A stretch of DNA of 64,000 bases, taken from Bradyrhizobium lablabi. GTDB taxonomy: Bacteria; Pseudomonadota; Alphaproteobacteria; Rhizobiales; Xanthobacteraceae. The DNA is taken from assembly GCF_900141755.1 (NCBI RefSeq), contig NZ_LT670844.1, positions 2,418,001 through 2,482,000 of the forward strand, given 5' to 3'. Position 1 is the stretch's first letter. Each line of letters opens with the position of its first letter. The translations under genes and the position numbers were made by a program. This document shows, in pieces, positions 62,707 through 64,000 of the stretch. The notes below the pieces were generated by a model, which saw only the letters and a list, made by a program, of their open reading frames with translations, had not been told where the DNA came from and searched no databases.

Positions 62707-62988
62707 AGCGTGATGACTTTAGGTTGAGGCACAGCGGTGACTTCTCCCTCGCCCCGCTCTTGCGGGGAGAGGGTTGGGGTGAGGGGCTGTTTCCGCGAAT
62801 GCTGAAGCACAACGCATGCGGAGAATCCCCCTCACCCGGATCGCTGCGCGACATAGCCGAAGCTTCGCTTCGGCGTCCTTCTTATCTAAGGACGGCCGCC
62901 GAAGGCGGCCTATGCCTCTCCCCGCAAGCGGGGCGAGGTGATCGAACTTGCGCAGGCGACGATTCAACTCAAAATCATCATGCTCTAG
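62704..62988. repeat. Nested intergenic repeats after the pentose-phosphate operon
   Basis: Outer arms TAGAGCGTGATGACTTT (62704-62720) and AAAATCATCATGCTCTA (62971-62987) pair at 15 of 17 positions. Between them lies another palindromic element with ctcgccccgctcttgcgggg near 62750 and ccccgcaagcggggcgagg near 62920 as its ends, and inner hairpins such as gccgaagcttcgcttcggc. The 358-base gap 62707-63064 holds no gene; its right part has a ggcggcgctttgcgccg hairpin near 63003. Confidence 0.8.
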
Positions 62989-63064
62989 TCGATTGCTCAT
63001 CGGGCGGCGCTTTGCGCCGACCCGTTGGCTTGGCCGGGACGACGTCTATTATTTGTCTGCGGAG

Positions 63065-64000
63065 CTAAGTCGCCCGCTGCATCACCCGCTTCTCCAGCGG
63101 CCGCCTCGCATCGCTGAGATTGTGGGCGGTATTGATCAGCGCGATATGGGTCAGCGCCTGCGGGAAATTGCCGGTCTGGCGGCCGACGCCGGGATCGTAT
63201 TCCTCCGCCAACAGGCCGAGATCGTTGGCGACCGCGACCACGCGGCCGAACAGCGCCTCCGCTTTGGCAGTCTCGCCGGCCAGCACATAGGCATCCGCCA
63301 GCCAGAGGCTGCAGGCGAGGAAGGCGCCTTCGATCGGCTGCTTCTCATCCGAGATTTCGCGAGGATCGTGCCGCAGCACGAATCCATCCCGCATCATATA
63401 TTTTTCGATGGCCCTGATCGTGCCGAGAACGCGCGGGTCGGAGGCGGGCAGAAAGCCGACGCAGGGCATCAAGAGGATGCTGGCATCGAGCAGATCCGAG
63501 CCGTAAGATTCGACGAACGCGTTCAACTTGGGATCAAATCCCTTCTCGCAGACATCGCGGCAGATGCTATCGCGCAATCCTCGCCAGCGATCGAGCGGCG
63601 CGTCGAAGCCGAATTTTTCGGCGCTCTTGATGCCGCGGTCGAACGCGACCCAGGTCATCACCTTCGACGAAACATAATGCTTGCCCGCGCCACGGCGCTC
63701 CCAGATACCGTGGTCGGGCTCGTCCCATACCTCCTCCAGATGCTGAAGTACCGCGAGTTCCAGGGCCCAGGTCTCTTCGTCGAGCTTCAGATTGGCCACG
63801 CGCGATTGGTGAAACGCGTCGATCAATTCGCCATAGACATCGAGCTGAAGCTGGGCATGGGCGGCATTGCCGACCCGAACCGGCCGCGCGCCTTCGTAAC
63901 CCAACAACCAGCCGGCCTCCCATTCCAACAGGCGCCGCTGACCCATGATGCCGTACATGATCTGCATGTTCGCCGGCCAGCCGGCGGCGGCGCGCAGCAG
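63065..64000 (-). CDS. Glycoside hydrolase family 15 protein (glucoamylase/trehalase-like), 5' part cut off
   Basis: The last 311 codons of a larger gene that runs off the window; the frame is open to base 64000, so the ATG at 63967 is internal. Blocks WEAGWLLGYEGARPVRVGNA, HAQLQLDVYGELIDAFHQSR, GIWERRGAGKHYVSSKVMTW and LLAEEYDPGVGRQTGNFPQA (with a catalytic-type glutamate) are typical of GH15 (alpha/alpha)6 barrels, including bacterial trehalases of about 600 residues. It would release glucose from an alpha-glucan or trehalose, which fits next to the glucose-6-phosphate operon, though it is on the opposite strand. Confidence 0.92.
   Translation of the reverse strand: MLRAAAGWPANMQIMYGIMGQRRLLEWEAGWLLGYEGARPVRVGNAAHAQLQLDVYGELIDAFHQSRVANLKLDEETWALELAVLQHLEEVWDEPDHGIWERRGAGKHYVSSKVMTWVAFDRGIKSAEKFGFDAPLDRWRGLRDSICRDVCEKGFDPKLNAFVESYGSDLLDASILLMPCVGFLPASDPRVLGTIRAIEKYMMRDGFVLRHDPREISDEKQPIEGAFLACSLWLADAYVLAGETAKAEALFGRVVAVANDLGLLAEEYDPGVGRQTGNFPQALTHIALINTAHNLSDARRPLEKRVMQRAT

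Noticed and set aside
1..64000. tRNA and rRNA genes
   Set aside because: Read for T-loop-like GGTTCGA words and conserved rRNA stretches; the hits were in palindromic repeats or coding sequence with no cloverleaf. A tRNAscan run would settle it.

Overview
The window looks like a chromosomal segment of a Bradyrhizobium-type alphaproteobacterium. The basis is high GC, many palindromic intergenic repeats typical of that group, a D-tartrate dehydratase that matches from memory the Bradyrhizobium japonicum enzyme almost residue for residue, a pqqABCDE cluster, a fused transaldolase/phosphoglucose isomerase, and many orphan periplasmic binding proteins. No rRNA, tRNA, integrase, transposase or CRISPR array was seen. 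Genus is an inference; no database was searched.

Layout. 1-9.3 kb: rhodanese, a VWA/CoxE-like protein with a divergent MoxR ATPase, a start-less ORF remnant behind moxR, an MFS exporter divergent from its TetR regulator with two matching operators, then GMC oxidoreductase, GNAT acetyltransferase and SMP-30 lactonase. 9.3-16.4 kb: an AraC/GyrI regulator and two paralogous branched-chain-type binding proteins that bracket a 1052-residue protein made of exactly six tandem Hcp-like domains. 16.4-29.3 kb: small envelope proteins, cupin, glutathione transferase, intracellular PHB depolymerase, three more orphan binding proteins, a TPR protein, Kup potassium transporter and a LysR/DoxX divergent pair. 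29.3-38.7 kb: a cyclase fused to a SUMF1-like domain, an MFS/AraC divergent pair, malonyl-CoA decarboxylase, D-tartrate dehydratase, glutathione peroxidase and an amidase.

38.8-46.8 kb is a PQQ module: a diheme cytochrome c and a sorbosone/aldose dehydrogenase-like protein on the minus strand, and pqqA-pqqB-pqqC-pqqD-pqqE plus a proline-iminopeptidase-like hydrolase on the plus strand. 47.0-51.7 kb is a tightly overlapping operon for a 2-oxoacid:ferredoxin oxidoreductase (KorA, KorB) with a GltD-like iron-sulfur flavoprotein. 51.8-54.8 kb holds a TauD-family dioxygenase with an MFS transporter, and a secreted hydrolase. 55.2-62.7 kb is a pentose-phosphate/gluconate operon (tal-pgi, gnd, zwf, pgl, gntK, HAD phosphatase), followed by the 3' part of a GH15 glucoamylase/trehalase-like gene cut by the window edge.

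The strongest candidate for something undescribed is the six-domain Hcp-like protein at 11920-15078. Hcp normally forms a ring from six separate subunits, so this gene may encode a complete ring as one chain, and no other type VI secretion gene is visible in the window. A second pattern is a set of palindromic repeats that begin directly at TAG stop codons of five unrelated genes.
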